From positions 1,210,001-1,274,000 of the forward strand of contig JABWDB010000005.1 in the NCBI GenBank assembly GCA_019614645.1: 64,000 bases of DNA. The letters are read 5' to 3'. This DNA comes from Stratiolaelaps scimitus (Eukaryota; Arthropoda; Arachnida; Mesostigmata; Laelapidae). Made by a program: the position numbers and the translations under genes. This document shows positions 46,013 to 59,413 of the stretch, one piece after another (position 1 is the stretch's first letter; the number at the start of each line of letters is the position of its first letter). The notes below the pieces were generated by a model. The model searched no databases. It worked only from the letters and a program-made list of their open reading frames with translations, and was not told the origin of the DNA.

Positions 46013-47365
46013 AAGAGTGTTGCATCTTGAAACTCCAAAACACTATTAAAGTGGATGAAAATTTTGTACATACGCGAAACGCGTAAAAACGGTTTTATCA
46101 GGCGAGTCCACATCAATAAGAGCAGACGAATTCGCGTTGTCGTCGGAGCTGTAAAAGATCAGTGTAGGTAATGTGAGGGTTGATTTATCCTCGTAAACGA
46201 TGTGTAGCAGGATAAGAATACCTTGAATCGTGTCAAAACCTTCTTTGGACTCATAATTGATTCTCCTTAGCGTTCGCCTGACTGGGCTGCTGAACGAGCC
46301 GGGGCAAGCGAGGGCAGGGAACGATGTACAGTACGGATAAAAATTATGGGTCTAAGACGATTAGCATCGTGTCGGCTCTAATTGGTTTCTTGTCAGTTGT
46401 GAGGAGAACTAGGTAGACAGCAGTCATCCTCAAGGAAAGCCTCCTGTAAAACAATTCATCTCGATCGAAGGCATCTTTCTCAAATAGGCTCATAGAGAGA
46501 CGTGTCTCTCGGATAACTATATTGGGCAATGCTCTAACGAGGTTAGGTTAGGTCGCACACGCTATTCCGACGGTAAAACATCGCGAAAATCACACCTGTC
46601 CGACTCACGCTGATGGCAAAGTGTTAGGTTGGCGACCGCCGGAACTGGCTAGCCGAAACGCCCCACCAACACAAAAGTGCGAAAGATTCAAATCAGCTGG
46701 AACACATGAAGCCGTCGGGTACGATTCCAGTACGCTACACGCGACGCTGTTTGATGCAGGCCAACAATGTCATCAACTTCAATCAACCCCATCCTATCCA
46801 TGCGATCGCATCCAATCATCATTGCATCAAGTCTACGCAAATCGAATCTAAGAAATTTGCCAACGATCGTCACGACGATCCCATCTCCCAACACCATCAC
46901 CGCCACCATCTAATTCCCTGATCACCCTCGAGCGGCTTTGGCCGAAACAACACTGGCCGGCGATTGCAGGAAGACACCGCTGGGGGTCAGCTATCGAAAG
47001 CGTTCGTTTCTGACTCTGGCAACGGCTTCGCCCACCCTAGTTCCTCTTCAGAAGACCCCTTTCCCGGATGCGTTCCTCTGAGCTGTCTTCGGCCGAAACG
47101 GCAGCAGTTGACGAGATCGCCGTTGTTCGCCGTTTTGCGTTTGTTATGCGCACGTATTCACGCAGCCCCACCAACAGCAGCACCGGCAGGACCGATACGG
47201 ACAAGAAATCGACACCGCCTGTATCGCGTCGTCATCGGAAACGGTTTCAGCAGAAAAACGAAATGAACGAGACGCACACCACAGCACCGCTTCTTCTAAA
47301 ACCAACAAGCGCTCTGTCGATTCCATAGCTGCAGGCAGCCAGAGGAGATGCTATACCAGTATCAG

Positions 47366-47531
47366 CAGTCGTCCACGGCATTCGGTATTGCTTCATGAGG
47401 CGGGGCCCGTTTAAATGCAAATGCGCAACGGTGGGGATCAAACCCCCTAGGTGCACCTACGTCAATCTCCTCCAGTTGTAAGACGGTCGCACACGAATGC
47501 ACCACCAGGCCGAGGGTCAGCCCGAAATAGT
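47366..47531 (-). repeat. SINE family B copy
   Basis: On the minus strand: CCTGGTGGTGCATTCGTGTG, GGAGATTGACGTAGGTGCAC, a box B-like GGGTTTGATCCCC, then GAAGCAATACCGAATGCCGT and GGACG. The 3' tail present in other copies is missing; a GGGCTGACCCTC stretch lies at the 5' end instead. Confidence 0.7.
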
Positions 47532-50500
47532 TTCGTTTAGTAATATTAGGAGCAGCAGCAGCAGTAGTGGCGACGATAGCAGCGTGACCACGCTGAGATG
47601 TACGATAGCTCTCGTTGTACACACACCGTTGACACCGACGTTACTGTGTAACGATCGCGGCGATGAGCCAGCCGGCAAAGGGCTGGCTGACGCCCGAGTC
47701 AGCGAGGAATAACAACAGCACGAATGTCCGCACGGGTACAGGTGGACAGAGGAGACAGAGTTCAACCAATCTATTAGATAACAACGGATTGACGGTTGTC
47801 GGGGCCGTCGCAGCCTTGCACGCAACAACGCTTAAGTTACTGATTAACTAACTGAACCAGGGACTGGCTCTTGCCTATGCCGTTCCGCGCCTCTTTCCCA
47901 TTGAACACAACGCTATTGTATTTATACTGCTGGTGATGGTAGCGGCATATTAGATGGGATATGATGGCTCCATGTACATGAGGGTATTGCAAGAGCCCTA
48001 ACGTGGGCTCTAGTAGTAGAACTGGACTCCAGAGCGGCACAAAGTCAAGCGGGATGGTGTGGGAGCAGCGCCGAGAACTTCGAACCGCAGGGTCTCCGGT
48101 TCGAATCGTTTAAAACTCAAATAAAGGCTGACCACCGACAGTGAACTCAGAGAACGTCAAGCTTTAGTCAACATCTAAAGTCTGAAGGCCTGAGGGAACT
48201 TGAAGCAGAGTTTGCCGTTCTCTTAGATTTGGTTCTTGGCCTTTTCTATTAGTAATTTCGTTTTGAAATACATGCTACTGTCTGGAAAAAATAACCATTG
48301 GATGCACAGTGACTCTCCATCAAACTTCGGTAGGCCTCCCATAGACTCAGAACATCCCAAATATATATATATATATATATACAGAGAAATAAAAGGTTAC
48401 AATTAACTTGTAGTTAAAAGCGCGCTCTCTTTATAAGGACAGTATAATCCTATATGTTGCAGGCATGAGTTTTAACAATAACTGAACACTCGCAACATTG
48501 CCAATTCCGAAAAGAGCTAACTGACTACTCTCTCCCCTTGCAGCGTCTATTCTCGCCGTTTTTGATATTAGTCCTCCGATCCTGCAGCACGACAAATCAA
48601 CCGGGGCAGACGTACCTTGTGTCATCCAGCAAACTGCAGGGATATCGATCACGAACAAGGATTTGATTTCCGCCTCAGGTGACCGCGAATGATCCGCAGT
48701 ATACAGATACCTTTTCGAATTTCATTGAGTACTCGCTGGTGTTTCCTTGATGTAACTTTTATGCCCCTACTACTCATGTATATATATATATATATATATA
48801 TACTACGCCCATGATATATTAAGGGGGCAGTTCTTAAACCGGCGGCTCTGGCGGTGACCGCCGCAACGGCTATTGAACGGCGACAGACATCAGACAGCCA
48901 TGGAGCAGCAGGGCTTCACGCGTACTACGGATGCAACGAGTAGCGCGAGACTCCGACGGTGGTAGTGGGCACCATCGGGCAACGAAATACGGATGGGCGG
49001 GCAGGCGGTCGTTCGGTCTCTCTCGCTCACTGGCTGCGTTTTGATACTGCCAGCGGCGAAACGAACTCGAAAGCAACAACACAAGCGATCATGGGACATG
49101 TTTGAACGTGCTACAAGCGGGATGGGGATGATTCGACGTTGCATAAATGACGATTCGCACAGACAAACCTGTCTGGTCCTGTATGCGGAGTGAAGCTTTT
49201 GCAGGATCGAGCCATTGATTGGTAATTTCGCCCGCGTATGCATATATATACAAGCTCACTAATTCGCGTAAACGAGTCCGTTCGACTTGTCGATGATGAT
49301 GATTGAGATGTATTGCGCCTACCTACACTATAATGATATAACAAAAACAAAAGTCTGAATGAGAGATGACCGAGGCCGATGATGAGGATCAATGGTCATG
49401 TGCAACGTGTCACAAGAAGAAGGGAACGGGCGCGTAAACGAAACGCGCAGGGGAGCAATCGATAGGTGAGTTCTTCGAAGTCAAGCCAAAGAATACCCTA
49501 GGTAAAACGATAGGGTTTTCTCGTCGACGACAGCGTCGAATCACCGGGCTTAGCTGACATCCGCCGTTGACGAGTGCTGGTGGCGAGCACCTCGAAGAAC
49601 GATCATCTCGCTAATAATAATAATAATAATAATGCTAATAATTGTTATAATGCCGTAACGTTCACCCGTCTCCGATCAAGCAGTCGAGTTCCCTGACGGT
49701 TCCCGATCAAGTGGTCGAACTCACCTGACGATCGCAGCGTAACCTCCCGGTCTACTCAGTGGTAGCCACAGTCGGCAACGGGGATGGCTCTGTTTAATTT
49801 TCTTGTCGTACAACAAGAGCATGCACAAGCGCGAGTATTCCAACCTTTGACACCGATTCTGCACGACATTGGCGCTAATCACGCACGTTGCAACAGTTCC
49901 AATCAAATCGTAATCTTCACTGCCTATTACACTTAGCGAATGGCAACAATCACTTGTGGTCGTTGTTGTGCCCGTGGTTCCACCAGCGGCACTCACTAAT
50001 TACTTGTTTCACTGTTGTTGCGGCTGCTTGCTTTGTTTGTACGATTTTGTACGACGTGCTCTTCAATAATCTCCCCCTCTCTCTCTCCATTCAATAAATT
50101 CTTCATTCGCTCACTCACTAACTAACTCATTAATTAACTAGCTCATTAATTTTAACACTTTACTAAATCGCCATTCTCTTCGTACCGCTGTTGCTGTTCG
50201 GTCCCACGGCAGGAGCTCACAGTGGGTGATAATATCGGACAGCGCAGAAGACCAACATCGAAGGCACTCCAGGACGAACGGCAGAATAGGCCAATCAGGC
50301 AGGACAACACATAGACAGGCACACAGAGAATACTTCGCCCGATAATTACTTCATTCGTTCTTCTGCTGCCGTCTCCGATGTTCCACTACCACCATACTAA
50401 GCACGGTAACATAACATCACGATCCCTATTCCTCTGCTCTGGTGTGTTATGGCCGGTCTGCTGTTGTCGCTCGCTGGCTCGACCACGAACGTCCACCAAC

Positions 50501-50644
50501 GGCCCAGGCAAGCAACAGCAGTAGTAGTGTAACAGTAGGCACGCACCGAACGAGCGATGGATATTCTGAAGGCTAGCTGCTTGCTTGCTTGCGCTGCTAA
50601 GTCTGCCCCGGTGGTGTCTTGGTTTCCGCCGTTGCCGTTCTGTG

Positions 50645-50677
<33 letters not shown>

Positions 50678-52162
50678 GTAGGGTGAGAAATGTTTGGAAA
50701 TTCTGCCGCTGTCGCTGCTGCTCGTCTATGGTTGTGTGTCTTAAGGTGGCTGTCTCTGTGTGTATGTTTGTTTGGCGGCCGTCTGTTCGCGAGAGACTCC
50801 TCACGGCCACTGCTGCTAGCAGGCGCTTGTGCTTCCGCTGCTGCTGGTGTTTTCGTTGCTTGCCCGCTATAACTGCTGCGAGCAGCAGAGACGATGGGTC
50901 TTCTTCTTCATACTCACACTATCTGCTTGTCTTTGTGCGAGTATGTGGCAGTGTCTGAATTTGTTGCCCCTCGACCAGTTCTATTCGCTGTCGCCGCCGC
51001 CGCAGCAGCGACTTCTGCTATGCTGTCTTCTCCCAGACATGCTGGTGTGATTTCCCTCTCACGTTCGAGGTGTCGTCTGGTGCCAATTGTTCGCCATGGC
51101 GATTGTTGACACGTTGTCGTCTCCGTCCGTCTGCTCACGGCGGGCTGCTCTTGTCTGCGGTTCGCGGTCTGCTCTGCGTCGTAGATGGGACGGTTCGAGT
51201 GGATGACGTCCAATGCTGTCAATGATCTCTGCCTACTCCGGGACACAGGATAATGAGTCGATTGGGGAGGCCGTTGAAATTAACGGGCTATTCACGTATG
51301 TCTAGACTCTAATTTGCGTGAAGTTTGTATATGGGTGTGCCAATTCTCTCGAAAGCAGCTCTAACGAGCAGAAGTGACAAAGTGACACATGCCTGGAAAA
51401 TATCCTGAGTGTGACAGAGTAACCTGATTCGTGCAACATGCTATAGGATATTCCTTCTATAACGCCTTTCCCTCTGGCGCCCCAACTGTCCCCAACTTTT
51501 CCTCTAATTATTGCATATTTTACGACGCACAATGATAATCAATATCCGACAATGCAATGCAAGGAAATTATTACTTACTAGTTAATTATAAATATAATTG
51601 CGGCTGGTGTGGACAATTAAATTAATTCAATAGTGGATAACAAAATTACAGGCTAGTGTCTAGTAAAAGACCTGTCTACTGACCAGTTTTATGTAAACAG
51701 AGGCGAAATATATATTTATAGAGGGCACAAAAAAGCATATTCAAACAGATTTGGTTTTGTTATAAACTTTATATTCAATTAACTTTTTTAAATTAAATTT
51801 TACGTCCAATCGATTGAGCGACCCTAACTATCATTACCGAAGTTTCACAACGGACAATTTTTCGACGCCCAACTATAGCTAAACACGAGAGGAAAAAAGA
51901 AAGAAAGAGAAACATAGCAATATTATTCAAAGTACAACTGTCGGCCACTTTTATAATTGAATAAAGATATTTCTTTCAACCTCCTATGTGCGCCCGTCGC
52001 GGCGTAGCTGGACCTCTATAGCGCTAGTAAAGAGCTCAAACCCAGCCGTTTTTCTATCTGACATTTCTCCGAAACGTATTCATTCTGGCATATGTTTATC
52101 CGTATAATTGCCTTAGTATAACAGACTTCGGGGGTTCGATTAATGTTCAGGGGTAAGTAAAT

Positions 52163-52250
52163 TTTCCGGGCTGACTAACAGCCTTAAGCATTAAACGTCC
52201 ACGGTACAACTGCTTTCGGTATTGCTTCATAAGACGCACCCCTTTAGGTG
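52163..52250 (-). repeat. SINE family B, 5'-truncated copy
   Basis: On the minus strand: GTCTTATGAAGCAATACCGA, AAGCAGTTGTACCGTGGACG, TTTAATG and GGCTGTTAGTCAGCCCGGAA. Only the tRNA-unrelated 3' half is present. Confidence 0.68.
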
Positions 52251-53733
52251 TTTGTCTTTCTGCCATAGATTCGTTCATTCATTCATTCTGCTCGGTGTGG
52301 CAGACGACCGTTGCCTGGATGTGTCTGTATTCAGAGCATTCGGAACAGTCCTGTTGGTGGTTGTTTTGCCTCCTGGAGCCTGCAGCTGAGGCGGCGACGA
52401 GCCGTGTCGTCTGCTTCGTTCATCGTCGCCGTTGTTGTCTGCTTTGACTGCCGCTGCCGCCACCACCACTGGTGCTGCTACTGATGGTTGTAGTGCTGGT
52501 TTTGATGGTAGGACGAGCCATCGTCCAGCCAGCTATCGCAGCAGCAGCAGCACAACCAACACCACAACAAAATCGATGCTGCTGGCAGCCTGCTACTATC
52601 AGCAGCAGCAGCCGTGGAAGGGGCACCCCGAGTGAGCTCTTTCGAGTGAGGCTGGGTGGCCTTAGTAGTCGCCGTCGCCGTTGTTGCGAGCGGGCAGGGC
52701 AGGTGCTCATCATCGTGCTCTCCTCTTGTTCACGAGCGAGAACAACAGCACGACTTGGACGGGTGTTGACTCGGAGCGGGCTATCAGCATCCAGCCGAGT
52801 CGACATCAGCGCCGAGGGTACCTCTTCTCTATCGCTCGCTGGACTCCCCGCCTTACCTGTCTAGGCTGCTGCGTTCTGGCGCTCGACTGCGGTTCCCGCC
52901 AAGTCAATTTGTTCCTGTGTCGAAACCAAACCGCCACGGCCGTCGCTGCTACTACGGGACAACCGAGAGCTTCCGACGGAGACGAACTGGCTGACGAGCG
53001 TTTGTTCTTGTCTAGTTTGTTGGCTATTGCTGAGGCTGTCGCTGGTGTCCCTCTTCGTTACGATTGTATATCTTCTACATATGATATATTGTCATCATGG
53101 CAGTGTTATATATGGTGAATTCGTTAAAGCCAGTCGGTGTCGTTCTCATCGCTATACTCCGCCCTGTCACGAAAGCTGCGTAGAACAACTCCCGTTCAAG
53201 GAGATACCCTCTTACAGTTGTTAGTATATTCCCATTACTATTGCGCGCAACTACCCAGATATCAGCAGCAGCAGCAGTAGCAATAGTTGTGTAGTACCTG
53301 TACAGCACTTACTACGTAATCAAGAAAATAAGTGATATAGTTACTGGCCACATCGTTCTCTTAGTATCCAGTACAAAGCTCGCGTAACCCCCCGTTCGTT
53401 CATTACAATTGTTCAGTACCGCCACAACCACTACCACTAACCAAAGTGGCAAGTGCCAACGACAAGAACAACAACTGTGTGTATGTGTGTCTGTGTGGGC
53501 CTGCTCGTGCGGTGCAATCAAGGCCAGGAGACTCCCAAAAGACTCCATCGATCGCTGTCGTCGCCCTCACTGGGAGGACGGGACTGGTTGGCTGCTGATC
53601 GTCGACGTTCGAAGATACGACGAATTGGCGGGACATTCGGTCGAACGGGGTACACGGGAACTGACGGACCTAGTAAAGCTGCAACGTAAACGGAGCAAAA
53701 CGGCTGACGTTACATAACGAATCGTGAACCGTG

Positions 53734-56700
53734 ATGACTTCGGCACTGAAGCGCAGCCTGGGCCAGGGGGCGCTGGTGTTTGCAAAAGTCAAAGGATACC
53801 CACATTGGCCAGCCCGTGTTGAAGAAGTTCGCCCTGGAGAAAAGTGAGTGTGGTATACATGTTCGATATCGAATCTCGAGACGAAGGCGAGCAAATACAC
53901 AGATAAACCAGCAAACGCAAACGCTTATGGGGGGTGGAGAGAGGTAGCGATAATGTCTACAGATGCTGCCGATATGATATATATATATGATGGCATTGTG
54001 TCGACGGCCAGCAAAGATCATGTGGTCTGCGTGGGAGACAGAGGGATGCTAAGAGAAATGAGATCAACGTAAATATATCTTCGCCCTTGCACTGGTGTTC
54101 ATAGCAAATTCGTTTTGGTATTGTTAGGATGAGAAAGAGAGAGAGAGAGCACTCAATATATCGGTCGGTATACCCTCCTCAACAGTTGGAACGGTTCTGC
54201 AACACGAGAAGTGAAAGTAAGTGAAAGTCCATACATCTCACTTAGTATAGGGCTTAAAGGGGATGGGGAGCGAGACGCATATTTTCGTGGCAGATATCTT
54301 CGGCGTGAATCCGGGCGAGCATAAAGCAATGCCATTCACCTTCTCCACAAAAAACTTCATCGGGATGAGGCTATGCAATCCGGGCCAGTGGACTATATCA
54401 GTTTAAGCGGGCAGAACTGAATCGCTCATGGAAAGTGTTCCAGCAGCGACTTCAACAGTATCTTCTATAGTAATAGTTCTCATAATAACATCATGGCGGT
54501 GCGATCAATTAATGCACGATCAGACATTTTCACTTGCGATCGCACGCAAAGGAACGAAGAGTGGACGAAATCGAGACCATACGAGATCGACAGCCCAACA
54601 TGTCGATGCCTCATACGAATATAGTGTTTCACCGCTCAGACTCGGGATCACATTGCACGTGCAGCTATACTGACGCACGCACAAGTGTGCGACCTGCCTA
54701 TTGGACCCGCACACGATAGTTGGGCGAAATCTGTGATTTTTTTTGGTGGAGTTGGATCAAGTTTCCCCACACTTTTCGAGTGCTCTTTGCTTGTAAAACG
54801 TCTCCAATCCGGAGGCTGTGCATGAATGTGGCGGATCACTCGTCATCCTGTGGTGCCGGCATCTCGGTAGCGAAGCTAATCGATACACAGCTATACATGT
54901 AGGGTGCGGGATGCAACAAGTGTCGGAGCGGTAATAAAATAAATTTCGACAAAAAAACAAACGATGTGTAAATCTGTTGTGAAAACCAGACGGAACGTCA
55001 ATTTCGATCTATTTGTAAATATCGACAATACATCGGTTACACATCTGTATGTGTATTATTATATACACATCTGCAATCATGTTTGGTGTGAATTCTATAT
55101 ATATAATAATAACAAACACTTTATTCAAAGGTATAATATAATTGCTACAAGTCTCACTTATGTGCATTTTCAATTTTGGCTCCGGTTGCGCACGTTGCGT
55201 GCCCGTGATGTGCGCGTGATAGTCTCCAGGGGAATAAATCATTAATACATTTTTTCGTGGCTATAAATTTTGGGAGTATATTCCTTTTGGATCTTGTCGT
55301 AGTTTCGACAATATCAAATATTTTTGAAACCATCGTCGGTTGTTTCAACATCATTTTTTGAAGCAAGACTTTATCTAGGGCGTTAAGACGCTGGACGGCA
55401 TCTACAATATTTACGTTCTCTTTGTCACATTTACATTTATATGCCACTCGTCTTATAAACTTTTTATGTAGGCTGACTCGATTGATTCTGGAAACGAATG
55501 TTGAAACGCGAACTCCTCATGTCTTGCACGAGTGTACTACTCTACGACAATGATATAATGCTGCATCGATGATAACCTGGAACTGAGCTTTTCAGGCTGA
55601 TTCTCAGCCAACATTTAACGTCCACGGTAGTGCTTTTAGCCATTGCTTCGTAAGACGGACCCCGTCTAAATCCAAATGTACAACGGTGGGGATCGAACCC
55701 GTGCACCTACGTGTTGCACTCCTCCGATTGCGAGGCGCACACGAATGCACCACCAAACCACCAAAGGGCTCGACGATAACCAGGAACTGTCGCCCGAAAA
55801 TGTGCCCATGAAGAAACACATTTAGTTTCGCTTATTGTCAGCGAACTACGCCTGTGCCCCTAGCGATTGACTCTTCACTTATATAACGAAACTTCCTCTG
55901 TGAGTTGCTAGCGAATACGACGTTAATTACTTCGTTATGATTATTATTATTATTGTTTATATTTCAACTGGGCTTTCTTGCGATTCCTGCCGTATCAGTT
56001 GTGTTTGCCGCTTGTCCGTCAGTCCCACGGTCATTACCTACCTAAGCGGCCTGGAGAGGTCAATGAGGAGTGGTGTTTTGTGTAAGATAAGCGTTCAACA
56101 GCTCTCCCTTGAACGATGGAGTCACTGAGAGGCATCGTTGTACGCTTCCTGCCGCCAGCAGCTGCTGCAGCACGATCACAAACAGAGAAAGGGAACGTCG
56201 GGGGCGTCGTGGCCTGTGGGCAATCAGTGTTGACACAACCTGACCACCCCGGCTGACCAATAGCAGCTTGTTTCGCGTGCCAGAAAACTTTGGGGCTTTT
56301 TAAATTTCACTCAGATTATATATATTTATATATAAGGTATATATACATTATATATATATTATGTATGTGTACGTGGTTACACAGAAGGCTAATGACAGAT
56401 AACAAACAGATAAGATAATGGCACCTTATCGATATTTCAAGTCGACCTGTTTGCTTGTTTCAACAAGACACGTATGGCGGTGGCCAGAGTCTGACCAGAT
56501 AGTCCGACGGACACATAGATCGTTTTTTACTGGGTAGGACTGTGGATAGATAGGGTGGGAGACCTATGATCGTGATAAGCTCACCTCTCGTAAAACGGCC
56601 GCACGCCTCGTACCGTATTCCTTCTCTGCGCGACATAGTCGCAGTATAATACGATCTAATAATATTACAACACGATTTATCCACTGATTACTAATTATTA

Positions 56701-59376
56701 TTTATTGTTTATATTTAGACGCACAATAATGATATATTATATTACAAATATATATTCACCAGCCCTTGGGTTTTAGCGTTTTCGTGGTGATCTTGTCTGC
56801 CCGAGGCTGACCCGAGTTGGCCGAGTCTGCCCGCTGTGCAAGGTTGGAAAGTTCACTAATTAGCGCGCGTTTGCACAGTACAGCGTGATTTTGGGGATAC
56901 GGCCGAATGTTATCGAATGTCATCAGAGTCGCTGTAGGATTTGCCACTTAATCATAAGCGGTGCTAAATGTTTGACGATGTGGATAATCCAGGGTAGTGC
57001 TAAGAATCCTCTATTAGATAATTGTTCTCTTGATGTTTAATGTTTTTTAAAGAGAAGAGTATCTATATTGCACGTTGGTTGAGTAATGCCGTATGTTATC
57101 TACAAGTTGCCTCATTATATCTGCAGGCTATTTCGTCGAATAGAGAAAGTCTGCCGCAACTTCTGGTTGGCTCTAGCGTGATCTCGCCCGTGTCAAGCTC
57201 GAGTTCCTTTGTTTGAGACCGTCTTCGGAACATTAAAGCTCTATATAGAATAGGATAAGAATAGGATAACAGCAGGGCTGGTCCAGTCTGCAGGTGACTG
57301 ATCCTTAGAGCTTTCGGATACTCTCGACAATAAATGTTGGCTATGGGTCAGCTCGGAAAATCTACTACTTTTGATCTCTAGAGCGTGGACGAAGCGACAC
57401 CGCCTCGGGTTTCTAGCGACCAGCGATTTCAATGTCCGCCTCCACAGATTTGTTTGATTAGTTCACAACGTTCGTAAGTTTTCAGTTTTATTCTAACTGA
57501 ACGAATCCGAATGCGAAAGGCAGAATAACGATTCATTTGCGGAAACCCGAATTTCGACGTTTGCCGACCAACTCGTCCGTGTTCCATTACGGTTCATATG
57601 CAAAATAGATGACAAGTCTAAATATATCAGTATACGTTTGTGTTTTAAATTATAAATACCTTCAATGAGTAGATCTTTTGAGGTATGCCTCCGGATCAAT
57701 TTCACCGGCAAGCTGATCTCTCCACTGGGTTCGCCACCATTCGTCAGTTGTGAACCCCTAAAGCCTTCCCCCAAGGCCATGATTATGAAATGCTTTGTCT
57801 GCTTGCGGATATTCTAGATCCGTTTTGCTTTCGTCGGAAGTTTGATGTTATTGGGAATTGTTGCCGCGGTTTACTGTTGAACCTCAAAGAGAAAGTCGCC
57901 TCGAGTGGTCATTTTCACAGACCCATAGATTTGACTGAACATCGCGTTTCTTAACACCGCTGCCAAACGATTTGGTTACGACTGCTGCTGCTGCTGCTGT
58001 TGCTGTTTTTCTTCTTGCGTATATTCACAAGGCAATTCGTTTTGAGCTTTTAGACCTATTGTCTAAAGCAATGGTCGGGAACTATCCGGCTTCAGAATCT
58101 ATTATAGCAATGAACGCTAGACAGAATAATGTGATCGGCAGGACCACGGTTACCCCCCACTTGTGACCTTGTGTCGGAGGTCCACAGGAGAGAATTGTAC
58201 TAAGGTTGTGTCAATCGTCTTCCAGGTATCGGGTATTGTTTTTCGGCACCTACGAAGTGGGCATTATCGACATAAAATGCCTATTCGCGTACGAGGAGAA
58301 CAAGGCACGCTTCGCGAGGCCAAACAAGAAGCGCTTCTTCATGGAGGCGCTCGAAGAGATCGAAAAACGACCGGGAATGAAGCCGCCGGTGACTCACGTT
58401 ATGGGTCGCGTTGGCGGTGAGAAAAAACCGAGAGATGCCGGTGCTAGTACGCCGGTGCAGCCGTCGGCCAAGGACGCCAAAGGCAAAGATCAGAGTATTG
58501 CGGGGTCCGCTGTTAAAGATGCTAAAGCGGCCCTGCAAGGATCAGCCAAGGAGGCGAAGGTCACACAGGGGAAGGATGCAGCAAAGACGACGGTTCTCAC
58601 CCCAAAGGAGGCGAAAATCAAGGAGAGCCGATTAACGACAGGAACGGCTAGCACAGGGGGTCCGCCGTTGAAAGAAACTCCGAAGAGAAACATACCACCT
58701 GAGAAGAAGCCGAGTTCCAGTGACAATGCTGAAAAGTGAGTGCTGTACATATTTATATATATATATATATATACAAATCGAATCCCAATCACTCTTCTTA
58801 TTCATGTGTTTACTTGTGTAACGTGCACATTTTGCTCGCGGTCTGTTCCCAAGGTGGAACTTAAGCTAAAATAGCCACCTCGAACACAAACAACGAAGAG
58901 ACCTGACCGCTACAAGAAATTCGAACCTTCGCCATTGTCGTATGCGAAGGCATGCAATCGCGTATTCTATTACTATGATCATATTGTTAAGGTGATAAGC
59001 AGAGGGAGCGAGCGACAGGAGGAGTTGAATGATAGACGATTGCTTGATCATATCACCCCTCGGTTTTTGTATTTAGGAGAAAATCGGTGCCTACGCCGAG
59101 TGGAGCAAAAGTGAGCGAGAAAAAGCTGGCCGAAAAACAGCAACAGAAAAGGGTCTCACCAACGCGGCCGCCGTCACGTGAGGCAGCAGCGAGCCCGAAG
59201 AGAAAACGATCGGAGGTGTCTACAGATAAGGCTGAGGTCGCCACCTTTAGTTCACCGGAGGAGAAGCCACTGCAACACAGCAGAGCCGGAAGGACGATTA
59301 AGGTGAGGGAAGCGACTGTGACTTTTTGAACACGATGATTATATCTTCGTGATGCGTGTGCATATATATATATATA

Positions 59377-59413
<37 letters not shown>

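Larger units (their letters stand above)
46013..53733. other. Gene-poor interval upstream of the PWWP-IBD gene
   Basis: No recognised gene. It contains SINE copies at 47.4 and 52.2 kb, (TA)n at about 48361-48380, 48778-48802 and 50647-50677, an AATAAT run near 49612-49634, and GC-rich, CAG/CTG-rich sequence at 50.4-53.3 kb. The last part (about 53.4-53.7 kb) is likely 5' UTR or promoter of the PWWP-IBD gene. Frames such as the 130-codon one at 52472-52864 (Leu/Val/Ala then Arg-rich) look like translations of trinucleotide repeats. Confidence 0.45.

Noticed and set aside
48090..48115. tRNA-like box B (CCGGTTCGAATCG), with similar motifs near 19330 and 37250
   Set aside because: A single box B motif without a matching box A or recurring tail is too weak to call.
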